Shown here in pieces: positions 17,537 through 26,435 of a stretch of DNA of 64,000 nt; position 1 is the first letter of the stretch; each line of letters starts with the position of its first letter. A program made the position numbers and the translations under genes. Source of the stretch: Actinomyces massiliensis 4401292. Lineage in GTDB: Bacteria; Actinomycetota; Actinomycetes; Actinomycetales; Actinomycetaceae. The DNA lies in NCBI RefSeq assembly GCF_000269805.1, contig NZ_JH711483.1, forward strand, positions 100,562-164,561, given 5' to 3'. The notes under the pieces were generated by a model. That model saw only the letters and a list, made by a program, of their open reading frames with translations, searched no databases and was not told the DNA's origin.

Positions 17537-18994
17537 ATGACTGAGAGTCGCGATGGAGTGTGGCGTCCGGTAATTTTTTGGGTGGCTATTATATGTGTTG
17601 TCTGCTTTATTCCGGTGATCGGGGCTTACTTTTTCTTCACCTCCTTCACGCCCAGGCCGAGCCCTTTCGCCAATGAGCCGAGCCTCCTGTTCGACATCAA
17701 CGCCTCGGATTATGGGGAGGGGATGCAGGTCATTTCCCTATCTGACCAAGACGGGAGGAGAATGCTTCGTAATCCCCGGTCATCGGTGATCTACGTCGGT
17801 TTAAGCGACGGGGCGTCATCCGTGATCGTCGCCCTGGATGCTGCGACGGCCGAGGTGCGGTGGGACGCGCGGTTGACCGACTCCCGACCGCGTTGTGTGC
17901 CGTACGGTCCGGAGCTCCGGTGCTCGACGGGTGGAGAGCTCGTGGGCATCTCGGAGAGCGATGGGACTACGACCGTGCTGACGGCGCTTCCGTCCGATGA
18001 CTACCGGGTGAGCAAGAATCAGGAGGAGCGCATCACGTATCTCCTGCCACCGGTGGACGGCCGGTCCCAGGACTACCAGGTGATGTGGATCGATGAGAGG
18101 GATCGCGTCGTGATCCTGCCGTGGTCGCCGCCCCCGACTCCGTGCGCCGAGGCCTCCGGGACGAGCTTCAAGGATGTGGACCCCCACACCGGTGTGGGCG
18201 ACCACGATCTGCTGGCCGCGGTGGTTGTTGACGGGTGGATGGTCCTGTCGGCGGTGGACACCGGGGAGATCGTCGACCAGCGCTTCGGCGATCTTCGGGA
18301 GAGGACTGGCGAGAGCGGCCCGCTGCTGTCGGGCGACGAGGCGTGCGGGTCGGAGTGGAGTCAGGTGGACGTGTCCTACCCTCCTCCTCATCGAACAGTC
18401 TTCAGCGTGGTCCCGCTTCCGGCGGAGAAGGTGCCGACGTCTCCGCCCGCGGACGAAGCGAGGCCGGTCCTCTGGAGAAATGGGGGGCGCACTCGATGGT
18501 GCGTCACTCCGGACGGCGAGTTCGGGGAATGGCGTGAGGGGTCGATGTGGACCTATGACGTCGTCGATCTGCGCGGTTCTCGTGTGGAGAACGCCTTCAC
18601 GGACGGAATCGAAGTGGGCGAGGGCGCCGTGGCGGGGACGACGATGGGAGGGCTCTCGGAGAAGAGTGATGAATACTGGGTCATGGTCTCCGGGGGCGGC
18701 ATGGTCTCCGTTCGGAAGAATGGTGAGGGCGAGGATCGTCATAAGATCGTGTGGAGTGCGGATATTGGGGACGACGAGTGGGAGGCGAGAGGCGGTGCCG
18801 TCATGACCCGCGACTCCGATGGGCGGGTGACCGCTAGGAGCATTGATAGCGGAAGAAGGCTGTGGGACCTGGATACTCCGGGAGAGATGCACTGGGAGGA
18901 GAACTCGGGGGAGCCCCGAGGATCAGTCGATAGCAATCCCGTCCTCATCCTGACCGCGGATTCCCGCATTCTCATGTACGGGCACCGGGGCTGA
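17537..18994 (+). CDS. Signal-anchored propeller-like protein (copy B), unknown function
   Basis: A 485-residue paralogue of the 11561-13069 protein. It has the same N-terminal anchor and shared blade motifs (VIVALDAATAEVRWDARL, GWMVLSAVDTGEIVDQRFGD, GRVTARSIDSGRRLWDLD). The shared WSPPPTPCAEAS segment and paired cysteines suggest an exported, disulphide-containing domain. Identity with copy A is near total for about 100 residues and moderate afterwards. Its promoter region is now separated from the divergent membrane gene by the IS (16491-17400). Confidence 0.65.
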   Translation: MTESRDGVWRPVIFWVAIICVVCFIPVIGAYFFFTSFTPRPSPFANEPSLLFDINASDYGEGMQVISLSDQDGRRMLRNPRSSVIYVGLSDGASSVIVALDAATAEVRWDARLTDSRPRCVPYGPELRCSTGGELVGISESDGTTTVLTALPSDDYRVSKNQEERITYLLPPVDGRSQDYQVMWIDERDRVVILPWSPPPTPCAEASGTSFKDVDPHTGVGDHDLLAAVVVDGWMVLSAVDTGEIVDQRFGDLRERTGESGPLLSGDEACGSEWSQVDVSYPPPHRTVFSVVPLPAEKVPTSPPADEARPVLWRNGGRTRWCVTPDGEFGEWREGSMWTYDVVDLRGSRVENAFTDGIEVGEGAVAGTTMGGLSEKSDEYWVMVSGGGMVSVRKNGEGEDRHKIVWSADIGDDEWEARGGAVMTRDSDGRVTARSIDSGRRLWDLDTPGEMHWEENSGEPRGSVDSNPVLILTADSRILMYGHRG

Positions 18995-19064
18995 CGGGTC
19001 CGACGGGGACTGGCGCGGAGGGGATCGGGAGCGGATCGGCGGAGCCTCGCGGGGCGCCATCGGC

Positions 19065-19820
19065 TCAGGACCGGGCCAACGGCCCCTCCGCCCAGGCGAT
19101 CTCATCATCCGCCAGCCCGGGCAGGGCCTGACCGGAGACGATGAAGCGGGCGCGCTCCCACGGTCGATCGGCGGCGAAGAACGGGCGCTCGCTGCGCGCC
19201 CACCAGTGCCAGAACTCCACGGACTCCTGCTCGTCGCCGTTCGTGCCCTCGTCGATGTCCCGCGCGATGCCGCGCCGCTCGGCGACCTCGTCGTCGGTCT
19301 GCATCCAGATGTGGATATCGACGAGGTCGGCCACCGCGCGCATCCCCGAGCCCGTGCCCTCCACGATCACGAGCGGTGCGCCCGCGGTGATGGTGATGGA
19401 ACCCTCGCGTCCGTGGCGCTGCCATGCCGGGGGCCTGAGATCGAGGGATCCGTTCCGGCGCAGCTCGGTGAGTGCGGCGACGAGCAGGTGATCCCACTGG
19501 AACAGGGGCTCGTTCCAGTCGAGGTCGTCGATGTGCAGCACCTGCGCGTCGGGGACGACGGAGGTCAGTCGTGAGGTGACGGTGGTCTTGCCGGAGCCGC
19601 TGCGCCCGTCCACCGCGATGATTCCCGGACGACCGGCGGGTTGGATCACTCGGTTGAGGACGGCCAGGACATGGTCGGCGAATGCGCGCTCATCGCTGGC
19701 GTACCAGTCGGGGACCGGCGGCTCCTCCGGCTGGAGGGCCGCCCGATCCTGAACCGGCAGAGCGCGCCGTGTGATGGCCGGGACGCCCGAGCGGGGCTGC
19801 GTCGCGTCGTTGGAGCACAT
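19065..19820 (-). CDS. P-loop NTPase, uridine-kinase-like
   Basis: A 251-residue protein with Walker A DGRSGSGKTT (residues 71-80), HIDDLDW in the place of the kinase acceptor-side aspartates, VIVEGTGSGM as the Walker B-like strand, and IWMQTDDEVAERRGIARD as a lid-like region. This is the layout of small P-loop kinases annotated as uridine kinase-like, but the substrate is not certain. A TAGCAT hexamer (minus strand 19832-19827) ends 6 nt before the ATG, consistent with a leaderless message. Confidence 0.75.
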   Translation of the reverse strand: MCSNDATQPRSGVPAITRRALPVQDRAALQPEEPPVPDWYASDERAFADHVLAVLNRVIQPAGRPGIIAVDGRSGSGKTTVTSRLTSVVPDAQVLHIDDLDWNEPLFQWDHLLVAALTELRRNGSLDLRPPAWQRHGREGSITITAGAPLVIVEGTGSGMRAVADLVDIHIWMQTDDEVAERRGIARDIDEGTNGDEQESVEFWHWWARSERPFFAADRPWERARFIVSGQALPGLADDEIAWAEGPLARS

Positions 19821-19870
19821 GGGTCGATGCTACTAACTCAACCGCGGATGCGGGTCGGTCCGGCGGGCGC

Positions 19871-21256
19871 TCACGCCGCCGGTCGGGGCCTCTCGGGGGA
19901 GAGGAGCCCGGGCGACATGGAGATGATGACGAGACCGAGGACCGGGGGGACGGAGATGGCGTCCCGGAACATCGTCGCGGCCAGGACCATGCAGATCAGC
20001 CCCAGGCCGATGCCTCCGACGATCCGTGACGCCAGGTTGAGGGAGAACCAGGCGAGTACCACCCAGATGAGAGCCGCCCCGCAGCACGACGCCACCGCCG
20101 CATGGGCCGGGAACGTCGAGACGGCACCCGTGCCCGATGCCTCCAGACGGTACAGAACCGCGAGTCCGATAGCGGAGGCGCTCCCCAGCGCGACCGGTCC
20201 CCAGACGTGCACCGCGGGGCGGGAGAAGCGCCCGGACACCCACAGGCCGAGCGCCATCAGCAGGGGGATGAAGGCGATGAGGCCGACCGGAACTCCGAGC
20301 GTCAGGAGCACCTCCCGTGGGGCGACGGCGGAAATCCCAATGATCCTCATGATGACGCACGCGGCCGCCACTGCTCCGAGCGCCGTGGCGCAGGCGCCGA
20401 GGAGCCGTATCGACCGGACTCTCCATCGGGGCAGGTCCATCTGCGGCAGGTCCCTCATGATCCTCCTGGTCGTCACGGCCCGCGGCGCTGCCGCGACCCG
20501 CGGTGCTGCGGCCCACGGCGCTGCCGCGGCCGGTGGCCGTGCCGGCTTCTTATCAGCGGTCGAGACGACCAGGAGCACCACCGGAGCGGCCATGGCGTAC
20601 ATCCAGAGGAATGAGAAGGCGATCCAGACTGCCGGTGCCAGCAGCGCGCCCACTGCGATCCCGGCGACGGCGCGCAGTCCCGGGTCCAGCCGCCTGCTGA
20701 CGGTCAGACCGCTGACGGCGATCGCCACGGCGGCGGCGAGCACGACCCAGGAGGCACGATTGAGTGTCATGTCGAGGTGACCGAGCAGCGGCTCGGGGGC
20801 GCCGAGGTTCTTGGCGTCGTAGCTGAACGTCATGGCGATATTCGCGACGGCCCCGATGACGCCGGATATGACGGAGGTGATTGCGGCGGCAAGAGCGTGC
20901 CGTGGGGCCAGCCAGCCGCGCTCGCGGGCGAGGCTGAGAAGCCCGATGGCCAGGAAGGCGGCGCTGAGGGAGGCGGATGCGCCTGTCACCCAGCGGAGGA
21001 GGTGATCATCGGCGTCGGCTTGCACGAGTGACGTGCCGGCCAGGAAGACGGCGAGGGACACGGGGGTCAGGGCGAGCAGGAGAAGCGAGGTGATGCTGCA
21101 TCCCATTGCCGTCTTCCTGCCGAGCCTCATCCCCATGCGATAGGCGGGGGAGGCGCTCGTCGCGTCCCCGTTGCTGCTGCTATCGGTGGCGGGGCTGCCG
21201 GCGCTGTCGTCGCTGGGGCCGGGGCGAGGATACTGAGGAGACATGAAGTAGCTCAT
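19871..21256 (-). CDS. Polytopic membrane protein with duplicated halves (paralogue C)
   Basis: A 461-residue membrane protein related to the 9705-11285 protein. It has an N-terminal Ser/Asp tail, five segments from CSITSLLLLALTPVSLAVFL, a linker rich in Ala/Pro/Arg (AAAPWAAAPRVAAAPRAV), then RWRVRSIRLLGACATALGAV and four further segments, ending VPPVLGLVIISMSPGLLSPE. Shared landmarks with the paralogues are VHVWGPV and the basic loop before the last pair of segments. The start is uncertain; the ATG at 21256 has a GAGCCCGGA stretch upstream. Its function is unknown. Confidence 0.65.
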   Translation of the reverse strand: MSYFMSPQYPRPGPSDDSAGSPATDSSSNGDATSASPAYRMGMRLGRKTAMGCSITSLLLLALTPVSLAVFLAGTSLVQADADDHLLRWVTGASASLSAAFLAIGLLSLARERGWLAPRHALAAAITSVISGVIGAVANIAMTFSYDAKNLGAPEPLLGHLDMTLNRASWVVLAAAVAIAVSGLTVSRRLDPGLRAVAGIAVGALLAPAVWIAFSFLWMYAMAAPVVLLVVSTADKKPARPPAAAAPWAAAPRVAAAPRAVTTRRIMRDLPQMDLPRWRVRSIRLLGACATALGAVAAACVIMRIIGISAVAPREVLLTLGVPVGLIAFIPLLMALGLWVSGRFSRPAVHVWGPVALGSASAIGLAVLYRLEASGTGAVSTFPAHAAVASCCGAALIWVVLAWFSLNLASRIVGGIGLGLICMVLAATMFRDAISVPPVLGLVIISMSPGLLSPERPRPAA

Positions 21257-21358
21257 TCCGGGCTCACTGTGCTGGAAGTACGCGATGATGGTCCTGGAGT
21301 TCAAGCGTAACGAGGATTCCCGCCTGTGCCGAGGGCGGGACGCGGAGCCCGGTGCAGG

Positions 21359-22573
21359 TCATGCCCTCTGCGCGGATGTCGTGCGGGGGCGCTGGCACGC
21401 GAGGATGAGCCCGCCGACGAGGGGGATGGCGGGCGCGGCATGGGTTGTCAGGGAGGGAATTCCCAGTGCCAGCAGCTGCGTGTAGAGCAGTCCCGCGGCG
21501 ACTGCCAGAATGGCGCGTCGCACTGCGGACATGCGCGCTCTGCGGATGATGGTCCAGCCGATCGCGGTGCCGCCGCAAGCGGCCGAGACGACCATGGCCA
21601 GGGCGATCCAGTCGAGATCGGGTGAGTCCAGGAGTTCCGCGATCGCCATCGCCACCACCGACAGACTCGCCAGCGCGATCGGACCCCAGGTGTGGATCGG
21701 GGCATACGGCGAATGGTCCGAGAACCGCAGACCGATCGCGGCGAGCAGGGGGAGGATGGCGAATAGTCCGACCTGGACGCCTGCGACCATGAGATCGGGC
21801 GCCATCGACGACGGAAGCACCGCGCGCACGGCCGCGCAGCCGATTCCCACCAGCCCCACCAGTCCGAGAAGGGCGGCGCAGGCGCCGAGCGGCCGCACCC
21901 ATCGGGTTCTCGTGAGAGTCCTCGCGGGAGACGGGGCGGCGGTCGCCCGTGACTGAACCGGCGTCTGCGGCGGATCGGTCGATTCGGATGGTTCGGTCAC
22001 GGGCTGGACTCCCCGCCCGCGGGAAAATGCGAGGACCATGAGCACGATGGAGGCTCCGGCGATCGTGAACAAGGACATCGTCAGGGCCAGTCCGCCCACG
22101 GGCGCTAGGAACGCGCCCGTCCCGATTCCGATGATCATGCGCGGCCTCGGGCGCAGCCGTTCCGCGATGACGCCGTCGAGAACGATCGCGATCGCCGCGG
22201 CTCCCAGTCCCCAGGCCGCAAGGCCCAGCGGTACGTAGAGACGCCCGGAGACCGGGATGGGATCGCCGACGTCGGCGGCGGTGAACGCCGCCGTCCACGA
22301 GACCTGCGCAATGGCACCGAGAATCAGCGATAGCGTTGAGATGGCGGCGGCCCATGACGTATGGCTCGGTGGCAGCAGGTCGCGCTGGCATGCCAGTCCG
22401 AGGGCGCCGATCACCAGGGGCAGCGGTGCGAGGGCCATCGACGCGGTCGGTGCCCACATGGGGAGGCCGTTATCGAAGACCTCCAGGGGGATGACGATCA
22501 AGGCGATGCTCATCGCGCTCAGGAGAAGCGCGGTGATCCCGCACCACAGGACTTGCTTCGTGCTGAGCCGCAT
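21359..22573 (-). CDS. Polytopic membrane protein with duplicated halves (paralogue D)
   Basis: A 404-residue paralogue starting MRLSTKQVLWCGITALLLSA, which aligns with the LALWCGILAIPL start of paralogue A. It shares AADVGDPIPVSGRLYVPLGL, AAIAIVLDGVIAERLRPRPR, then HSPYAPIHTWGPIAL and the C-terminal IPLVGGLILACQRPR. It lacks the long Pro-rich linker and N-terminal tail of A, so it may represent the ancestral core. GGAGGAT lies 5 nt before the ATG. It is transcribed in the same direction as paralogue C, about 100 bp upstream of it. Confidence 0.68.
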   Translation of the reverse strand: MRLSTKQVLWCGITALLLSAMSIALIVIPLEVFDNGLPMWAPTASMALAPLPLVIGALGLACQRDLLPPSHTSWAAAISTLSLILGAIAQVSWTAAFTAADVGDPIPVSGRLYVPLGLAAWGLGAAAIAIVLDGVIAERLRPRPRMIIGIGTGAFLAPVGGLALTMSLFTIAGASIVLMVLAFSRGRGVQPVTEPSESTDPPQTPVQSRATAAPSPARTLTRTRWVRPLGACAALLGLVGLVGIGCAAVRAVLPSSMAPDLMVAGVQVGLFAILPLLAAIGLRFSDHSPYAPIHTWGPIALASLSVVAMAIAELLDSPDLDWIALAMVVSAACGGTAIGWTIIRRARMSAVRRAILAVAAGLLYTQLLALGIPSLTTHAAPAIPLVGGLILACQRPRTTSAQRA

Positions 22574-22712
22574 CGTCTCATCCTCCGTCGACGGGGGCGC
22601 TGATACCGGAAACCGTAGCAGTGGGGCGGGCAGTCGTGCAGGGGCGCCGGTGCTTTCGCGTCGGCCCGCCGGCCGAGGACGGGCGGGCCGGTCGAGCCGC
22701 TAGGCTTCAACG

Positions 22713-23999
22713 GTGAGAGAGAGCGGGCCAATGGGTACGACCGACTCGTCCTCGCCGATCGTCGGCAGCAGACCACTGTTCATCACCACTGGGAGCCGCG
22801 GTGACGTTCAGCCGTTCCTGGCGCTGGCCCGCGCCCTCGCCGAGTCCGGGGCCGGCCCCGTCGTCGCCGCGCCGAGGCGCTTCGGCGACCTGGCCACGCG
22901 CTTCGGCGTCGAGTTCGTCGGCCTGGACGACAGCATCCTCGATCTCCAGGACGACCTCGTGGGGGCGGGGCCGGTCCGGGCCGCGCTCTCGCTGGGTCGC
23001 ATACGGCCGCTGATGCGGCGGTGGCTGGACGATCTCGCTGAGCTCGCGAACAAGGAGGCCGGTCGGGCCGACGTCGTCGTCTTCACCCAGAAGGCCCTGG
23101 GCGGAGCGAGCATCGCGGAGAGACTCGGAACCCCCGGGCTGCCCGCTCAACTCATCCCCACCGGGCCGCCGACGAGCGACTTCCAGGTTCCGTTCGCCCC
23201 GGCCGGGACGCCGCGGTCCCTGCGCCGCGCCTCCTGGTCGCTGGTCGGGGCGTCCGAGGCGCCATGGCGAAGGATGGTGGCTCAGTGGCGGTCGACGCGT
23301 CTCGGTCTCACGACGCGCCCGATCCCCTTCTCCAGGATCATCGCCTCGCGGGGGATTCTCAGCGCCTGGAGCCCCCGTCTGCTGGCGGCGCCGCCCGAGT
23401 GGCGCCCCTCCCAGGGCCCCCTCGGGTTCTGGCGGTCGCGTGCGACCGGGACTCTTCCGGCGGACGTCGAGCGCTTCCTGGCCGCCGGGCCGCCACCCGT
23501 GGTCGTCGGCTTCGGAAGCATGATGCACGGCGACCCGGCGCGGCTCGCCCGAGAGGTGGTGGACGGCCTGCGCCGTGCGGGGCGCAGGGGGATCCTCCTG
23601 GCCGGATGGGCGGGGTTGAACGCGTCGGGGGGTGATGACGTCCTCGCCATCGAGGAGGCTCCTTTGGATGGGCTCCTGCCGAGGGCCGCGGCCGTCGTTC
23701 ACCACGGCGGAGTGGGAACCGTGGGCGCCGCGCTCCATGCGGGGACTCCGCAGATCATCCGCCCCTTCTTCGGCGATCAGCCCTTCTGGGCCGGCCGTCT
23801 CCGCGAGCTGGGGGTGGCGCCGCGTCCGCTCAAGCGCGTGACCGGGGAGGCCCTTGCTGAGCGCCTGCGCGTCATCGACGACCTGGCCGACGCCGCTGGA
23901 GCGCTGGGAGAGGCGATGGCGGACGAGGATGGCTGCACCGCCGCCATCGATCGCATCAACCGGGTGCTGGGCCGAGGGGGAGCGGCGGGATTCGGGTGA
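22713..23999 (+). CDS. Family-1 (UDP-glucose:sterol-type) glycosyltransferase
   Basis: A 428-residue GT-B fold enzyme. The N-terminal acceptor domain opens RPLFITTGSRGDVQPFLALA, the usual GSRGDVxPF of the GT1/GT28 group. The C-terminal donor domain has VVVGFGSMMHGDPARLA, LLPRAAAVVHHGGVGTVGAA and GTPQIIRPFFGDQPFWAGRL, where HHGGVGT is the nucleotide-sugar contact. It would glycosylate a lipid or small molecule. The GTG at 22713 lies 6 nt after TAGGCT (22701-22706), suggesting a leaderless message. The acceptor is unknown. Confidence 0.88.
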   Translation: MRESGPMGTTDSSSPIVGSRPLFITTGSRGDVQPFLALARALAESGAGPVVAAPRRFGDLATRFGVEFVGLDDSILDLQDDLVGAGPVRAALSLGRIRPLMRRWLDDLAELANKEAGRADVVVFTQKALGGASIAERLGTPGLPAQLIPTGPPTSDFQVPFAPAGTPRSLRRASWSLVGASEAPWRRMVAQWRSTRLGLTTRPIPFSRIIASRGILSAWSPRLLAAPPEWRPSQGPLGFWRSRATGTLPADVERFLAAGPPPVVVGFGSMMHGDPARLAREVVDGLRRAGRRGILLAGWAGLNASGGDDVLAIEEAPLDGLLPRAAAVVHHGGVGTVGAALHAGTPQIIRPFFGDQPFWAGRLRELGVAPRPLKRVTGEALAERLRVIDDLADAAGALGEAMADEDGCTAAIDRINRVLGRGGAAGFG

Positions 24000-24054
24000 C
24001 GCTCATCGTGTGGAGGTCCGGAACGAGCCCGTGAGTCGGATAGTTGACGACTGC

Positions 24055-24305
24055 ATGAAGGATTCGGATTCCTCGGCTTCGGTCACTACGGACACGGTCG
24101 CGGCCCCGGCGATCCCGACGCCGGCCGGGCGCTCAAGGAGGCCGTCGAGATCGCGGTCGCGCGGTCGGGGCGGACGAGATCGGCATCAACGGCGCCTACT
24201 GACGCGTCCACCACGTCGCCCGCCAGGCGGCCTCGCCCGTGCCGCTGCTCGCGGTAGCGGGCGCCCGGACGTCGCGCATCGAGGTCGGCACCGGCGTCAT
24301 CGACA
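24055..24305 (+). pseudogene. 5' part of a decayed LLM-class flavin-dependent oxidoreductase
   Basis: The stretch encodes, in shifting frames, FGFLGFGHYGHG, ALKEAVEIAVA, then ADEIGINGAY, RVHHVARQAASPVPLLAVAG and RTSRIEVGTGVID, which is the N-terminal third of a luciferase-like monooxygenase. Frameshifts follow the ATG and the EIAVA segment, and a TGA follows GAY. The reading ends at GTC-ATC-GAC, exactly where the mobile element begins. The continuation lies at 32946. Confidence 0.8.
24302..24305. other. attL core of the integrative element
   Basis: GACA is shared with 32946-32949. Joining the left chromosomal half (up to GAC) with the right half (ATGCGCTACGAG onwards) restores the oxidoreductase reading VIDMRYESPLHLAEE. 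A core this short is typical of large serine recombinases. Confidence 0.7.
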
Positions 24306-24356
24306 AGCGGTAGCGCATGTAGCGGTTGCAACACCCGTTCACGTAAGCTTGGTTGC

Positions 24357-25793
24357 ATGGTCGAACTGGTATCGCTGAGGAAGACGAACGAGGTTGCGGC
24401 GTACGTCCGCGCCTCGATGGACCGCAAGGGCGACCGATGGACCGTCGAGACCCAGCTGAGAAAGATCAGGGCGCTGGCCGAGGCCAAGGACTGGAAGGTC
24501 GTCGAGGTCTACGACGACAACGCGGTGTCCGCGACGAAGAAGCGCCGTGCTGGCACTCGGTGGGCCGAGATGCTGGAGGACGCCCGTGCGGGCAAGTTCT
24601 CGATGGTGGTCGCCGTGGACATGGACCGGCTCCTGCGTAGCACGAAGGACCTGAACACACTGATCGATCTCGGCCTGCGTGTCGTCACCGTTGACGGCGA
24701 GATCGACCTCTCGACGGCGGACGGGGAGTTCCGGGCGACGATGCTCGCCGCTCTCGCCCGGTTCGAGGCACGACGCAAGGCCGAGCGACAAATCAGGTCG
24801 AACGAGCGCCGACGCGCCGAGGGCATCCCCACGTCCGCCTGGAAGGCGTTCGGCTGGACGAGGGACGGCGAGTTGATCGAGGAGGAGGCCGCCGCCGTAC
24901 GGCGGGCCTTCGATGCGTTCCTCGGCGAGCCGTCCCTGTCGATCCGGCGAATCCGCGAGGACCTGAACAGCGCCGGTCACTTCACCGCGCGTGGGTCGGA
25001 GTTCTCCGTCGATGCTGTGCGCTACCTGCTCGCGAACCCGCTTTACTGTGGCTACATCAAGCACTACGCGTCGGGCGAGCTGTACCCGGTTCAGGGCGAG
25101 GCGTTCCCGCCCATCGTCGGCGAGCAGACGTGGCGGGCCGCGGTGGCGAAGCTGGAGGACAACGTGCGGAGGTCGGCGAGGCAGGGGAACCAGCCGAAGT
25201 ATCTCCTGTCCACGATCGGGCTGTGCGGGAAGTGCGGCGCGACGCTCGTCTCGGGGACGAACAGCCGCAAGCAGCCGACGTACCGCTGCGGCGAGCAGTT
25301 CCATCTCACCCGCCAGCGCGAGCCCGTCGATGCGATGGTCACCGAGGCGGTGCTCACGCGTCTGTCCTCGGTGGACGTGCACGACCTCGTGATGCCACAG
25401 GAGGACGATGGGCCGGATCGCGAGGAGCTGCTGACGGAGCGGAACGCCCTGGTCGATCGGGTGAAGGAGCTGAGCCCGCTGCTGCGCGACATCCATCAGC
25501 CGGTCCTGGAGATAACGGCAGCGATCAACGACGTGAAGGCCCGCATCGACGAGATCGACGCGGAGCTGCTCGACCGTTCGGTGTCGGCGGCGGCGAAGCT
25601 GCTCGCGGACGTCGAGGAGCCGGTCGGCACCGCGGAGCGCCGCGAGGTGGTCGAGGCGAAGTGGAAGGTGTTGGACGTGGACCGCCGCCGGATGCTCGTG
25701 GACGAGCTGGTGACGGTGACCATCGAGCCCATCACGCCCGGTCACGTGAAATTCGACCCCGACCTGATTCGGATAGAGCCGCGTCGCGACTGA
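24357..25793 (+). CDS. Large serine recombinase (integrase)
   Basis: A 478-residue site-specific recombinase. The resolvase domain spans about residues 12-155: AAYVRASMDRKGDRWTVETQ carries the catalytic Ser in the YVRAS motif, then VAVDMDRLLRSTKDL and the helix GEFRATMLAALARFEARRKA. The recombinase domain follows (EEAAAVRRAFDAFLG, LNSAGHFTARG, LLANPLYCGYIKHY). Next is a zinc ribbon (LCGKCGATL, YRCGEQFHL) and a C-terminal coiled coil from about residue 365. It lies about 50 bp from attL, as expected for an element integrase. Confidence 0.95.
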   Translation: MVELVSLRKTNEVAAYVRASMDRKGDRWTVETQLRKIRALAEAKDWKVVEVYDDNAVSATKKRRAGTRWAEMLEDARAGKFSMVVAVDMDRLLRSTKDLNTLIDLGLRVVTVDGEIDLSTADGEFRATMLAALARFEARRKAERQIRSNERRRAEGIPTSAWKAFGWTRDGELIEEEAAAVRRAFDAFLGEPSLSIRRIREDLNSAGHFTARGSEFSVDAVRYLLANPLYCGYIKHYASGELYPVQGEAFPPIVGEQTWRAAVAKLEDNVRRSARQGNQPKYLLSTIGLCGKCGATLVSGTNSRKQPTYRCGEQFHLTRQREPVDAMVTEAVLTRLSSVDVHDLVMPQEDDGPDREELLTERNALVDRVKELSPLLRDIHQPVLEITAAINDVKARIDEIDAELLDRSVSAAAKLLADVEEPVGTAERREVVEAKWKVLDVDRRRMLVDELVTVTIEPITPGHVKFDPDLIRIEPRRD

Positions 25794-25797
25794 CTCA

Positions 25798-25834
25798 TGA
25801 GTCGACTCGTCATTGCAATGGTGAGTCGACTCGT
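25798..25834. repeat. Direct and inverted repeat cluster after the integrase gene
   Basis: TGAGTCGACTCGT occurs at 25798-25810 and 25822-25834 (24-bp period). Each copy contains the palindrome GAGTCGACTC, and the palindrome CATTGCAATG lies between them. It is a plausible operator or recombination-directionality site for the element. Confidence 0.5.
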
Positions 25835-25974
25835 GGGAGAATGGTTGCAGACAAGAAGATCCCACCGGGGCCGCGACTTAGAAGCGCGGGGTTCTGCTCC
25901 CGGATGAGTAGCCGGTCAAACAGCCCAATTACCGTGGCGGGGAACCGGAAGATACTCATGTCTGAGGACTTCCG

Positions 25975-26187
25975 ATGTCTGTCGTTATCGACGTTCCCCG
26001 CGCATCCGCGCTCGACCGCCCTGGCCTCGATCAGGGCTCCACTCCTTCTCTGCAGGCAGACGGCCTCGATCCCGTCATCGCCGCCGCTCGTGCTGCTGGT
26101 CGTCTGGCCGGTGAACGCCTGGCTCGCACGCCCCTGACCCCGCGACAGCGCGCCGCGGTCGCCGCCGTGATGGGCGGTGGTCACTGA
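25975..26187 (+). CDS. Small element protein, unknown
   Basis: A 70-residue protein, MSVVIDVPRASALDRPGLDQ at the start, then DPVIAAARAAGRLAGERLAR and TPLTPRQRAAVAAVMGGGH. Its stop overlaps the next start by one base (TGATG at 26185-26189), so it is translationally coupled to the HTH protein. The Ala/Arg helix followed by TPRQR could contact DNA or RNA. I do not recognise a family. Confidence 0.55.
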   Translation: MSVVIDVPRASALDRPGLDQGSTPSLQADGLDPVIAAARAAGRLAGERLARTPLTPRQRAAVAAVMGGGH

Positions 26188-26435
26188 TGAGCGCCAACTC
26201 CGCCGCCTTCGACCACGTGAACGGCTTCCGCTGGCGACAGGGCGACCCCTCCCTCGCCGAGTCCGAGGCACGTCTCTACGACCTCGGCGTGCTCCGCTCC
26301 GTGCTGGAGGAGTCCGTCGAGATCGCCGTCGCCGACGCCCGCGCCGATGGGGTGACCTGGGCGAAGATCGGCGACGCCCTCGGCGTCACGCACCAGGCTG
26401 TCATCAAGCGCTACGGCCGGGGCGGTGGTCGCTGA
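26187..26435 (+). CDS. Small HTH protein
   Basis: An 82-residue protein with a C-terminal helix-turn-helix, EIAVADARADGVTWAKIGDA followed by LGVTHQAVIKRYG, a common form in actinobacterial element regulators. It would control element genes or act as an excisionase-type accessory. It is coupled to its neighbours on both sides by TGATG overlaps. Confidence 0.7.
   Translation: MSANSAAFDHVNGFRWRQGDPSLAESEARLYDLGVLRSVLEESVEIAVADARADGVTWAKIGDALGVTHQAVIKRYGRGGGR

Larger units (their letters stand above)
15885..17880. repeat. Segmental duplication of 10822-11900, split by an IS
   Basis: Positions 15885-16490 equal 10822-11427 at a constant offset of 5063. After the IS, 17401 onwards equals 11425 onwards at an offset of 5976. 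Near-identity continues into the propeller gene to about 17840, then drops to paralogue level. The duplication covers the divergent promoter region and both N-termini of the membrane/propeller gene pair. Confidence 0.85.

Noticed and set aside
24000-24054. An intact start for the oxidoreductase before the integrative element
   Set aside because: The only suitable ATG (24055) is followed within two codons by a frame break relative to the conserved FGFLGFGHYG sequence.
24339-25865. A 508-codon frame antisense to the serine recombinase
   Set aside because: It is a shadow of a gene with a complete catalytic and zinc-ribbon motif set.
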